Origin: Proteobacteria bacterium SG_bin5 | Lineage (GTDB): Bacteria; Pseudomonadota; Alphaproteobacteria; Sphingomonadales; Sphingomonadaceae | Direction of reading: 5' to 3' | DNA length: 5,321 nt | Assembly: GCA_002083475.1 (NCBI GenBank) | Contig: LWDI01000052.1 | Coordinates: forward strand, 1-5,321 | Shown here: one piece after another, positions 5,312 to 5,321 of the stretch | Layout: each line of letters starts with the position of its first letter | Numbering within the stretch: the first letter of the stretch is position 1 | Notes under the pieces: generated by a model | Seen by the model: the letters and a program-made list of their open reading frames with translations, nothing else | Told to the model about the DNA's origin: nothing | The model's database searches: none | Translations under genes and position numbers: made by a program

Positions 5312-5321
5312 TTCAGGGTTG

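Overview
The window looks like chromosomal DNA from a GC-rich alphaproteobacterium, most likely a sphingomonad (Sphingomonas or a close relative). This rests on the GC-rich codon usage of all genes, the NodT-type efflux protein, and the style of the signalling proteins. It is an inference from sequence character, not a database match. All genes read on the + strand. I see no tRNA, rRNA, insertion sequence, CRISPR array or phage gene.

Layout: (1) 1-525 is the C-terminal part of a TolC/NodT-type outer-membrane efflux protein, cut by the left edge. (2) 526-936 is a non-coding stretch of about 410 bases, much less GC-rich than the genes. It holds several perfect inverted repeats: a hairpin just after the efflux gene (546-584), a nested set of pairings at 664-807, a strong GC-rich terminator-like hairpin at 814-833, a possible promoter at 847-875 and a small hairpin at 885-900. 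It could encode a small RNA or a structured leader. (3) 937-2376 encodes a cyclic-di-GMP phosphodiesterase with a degenerate GGDEF-like domain and a complete EAL active site. (4) 2376-4781 encodes a large membrane histidine kinase: signal peptide, periplasmic TPR-like sensor, one membrane helix, HisKA, HATPase and a degenerate C-terminal receiver. Its start codon overlaps the stop of the EAL gene (TGATG). (5) 4847-5236 encodes an intact single-domain response regulator. (6) 5237-5321 is non-coding, with a short palindrome and a possible terminator for a minus-strand gene beyond the edge.

The EAL, kinase and receiver genes form a compact unit that is probably one operon. The likely scheme is that the TPR sensor perceives an envelope signal, the kinase phosphorylates the small receiver, and c-di-GMP turnover by the EAL protein is a linked output or co-regulated branch. 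The sequence does not show a direct connection between the two branches.

The most striking feature is a composition break inside the kinase gene. The first ~270 codons (2376 to about 3185) are about 49% GC by hand count and use codons such as ATA, TTA and CTA. The rest of the same reading frame and both neighbours are typically 60-80% GC. This suggests that the outer part of the sensor domain was acquired or exchanged by recombination while the kinase core stayed native. The second point of interest is the structured non-coding region ahead of the phosphodiesterase gene.
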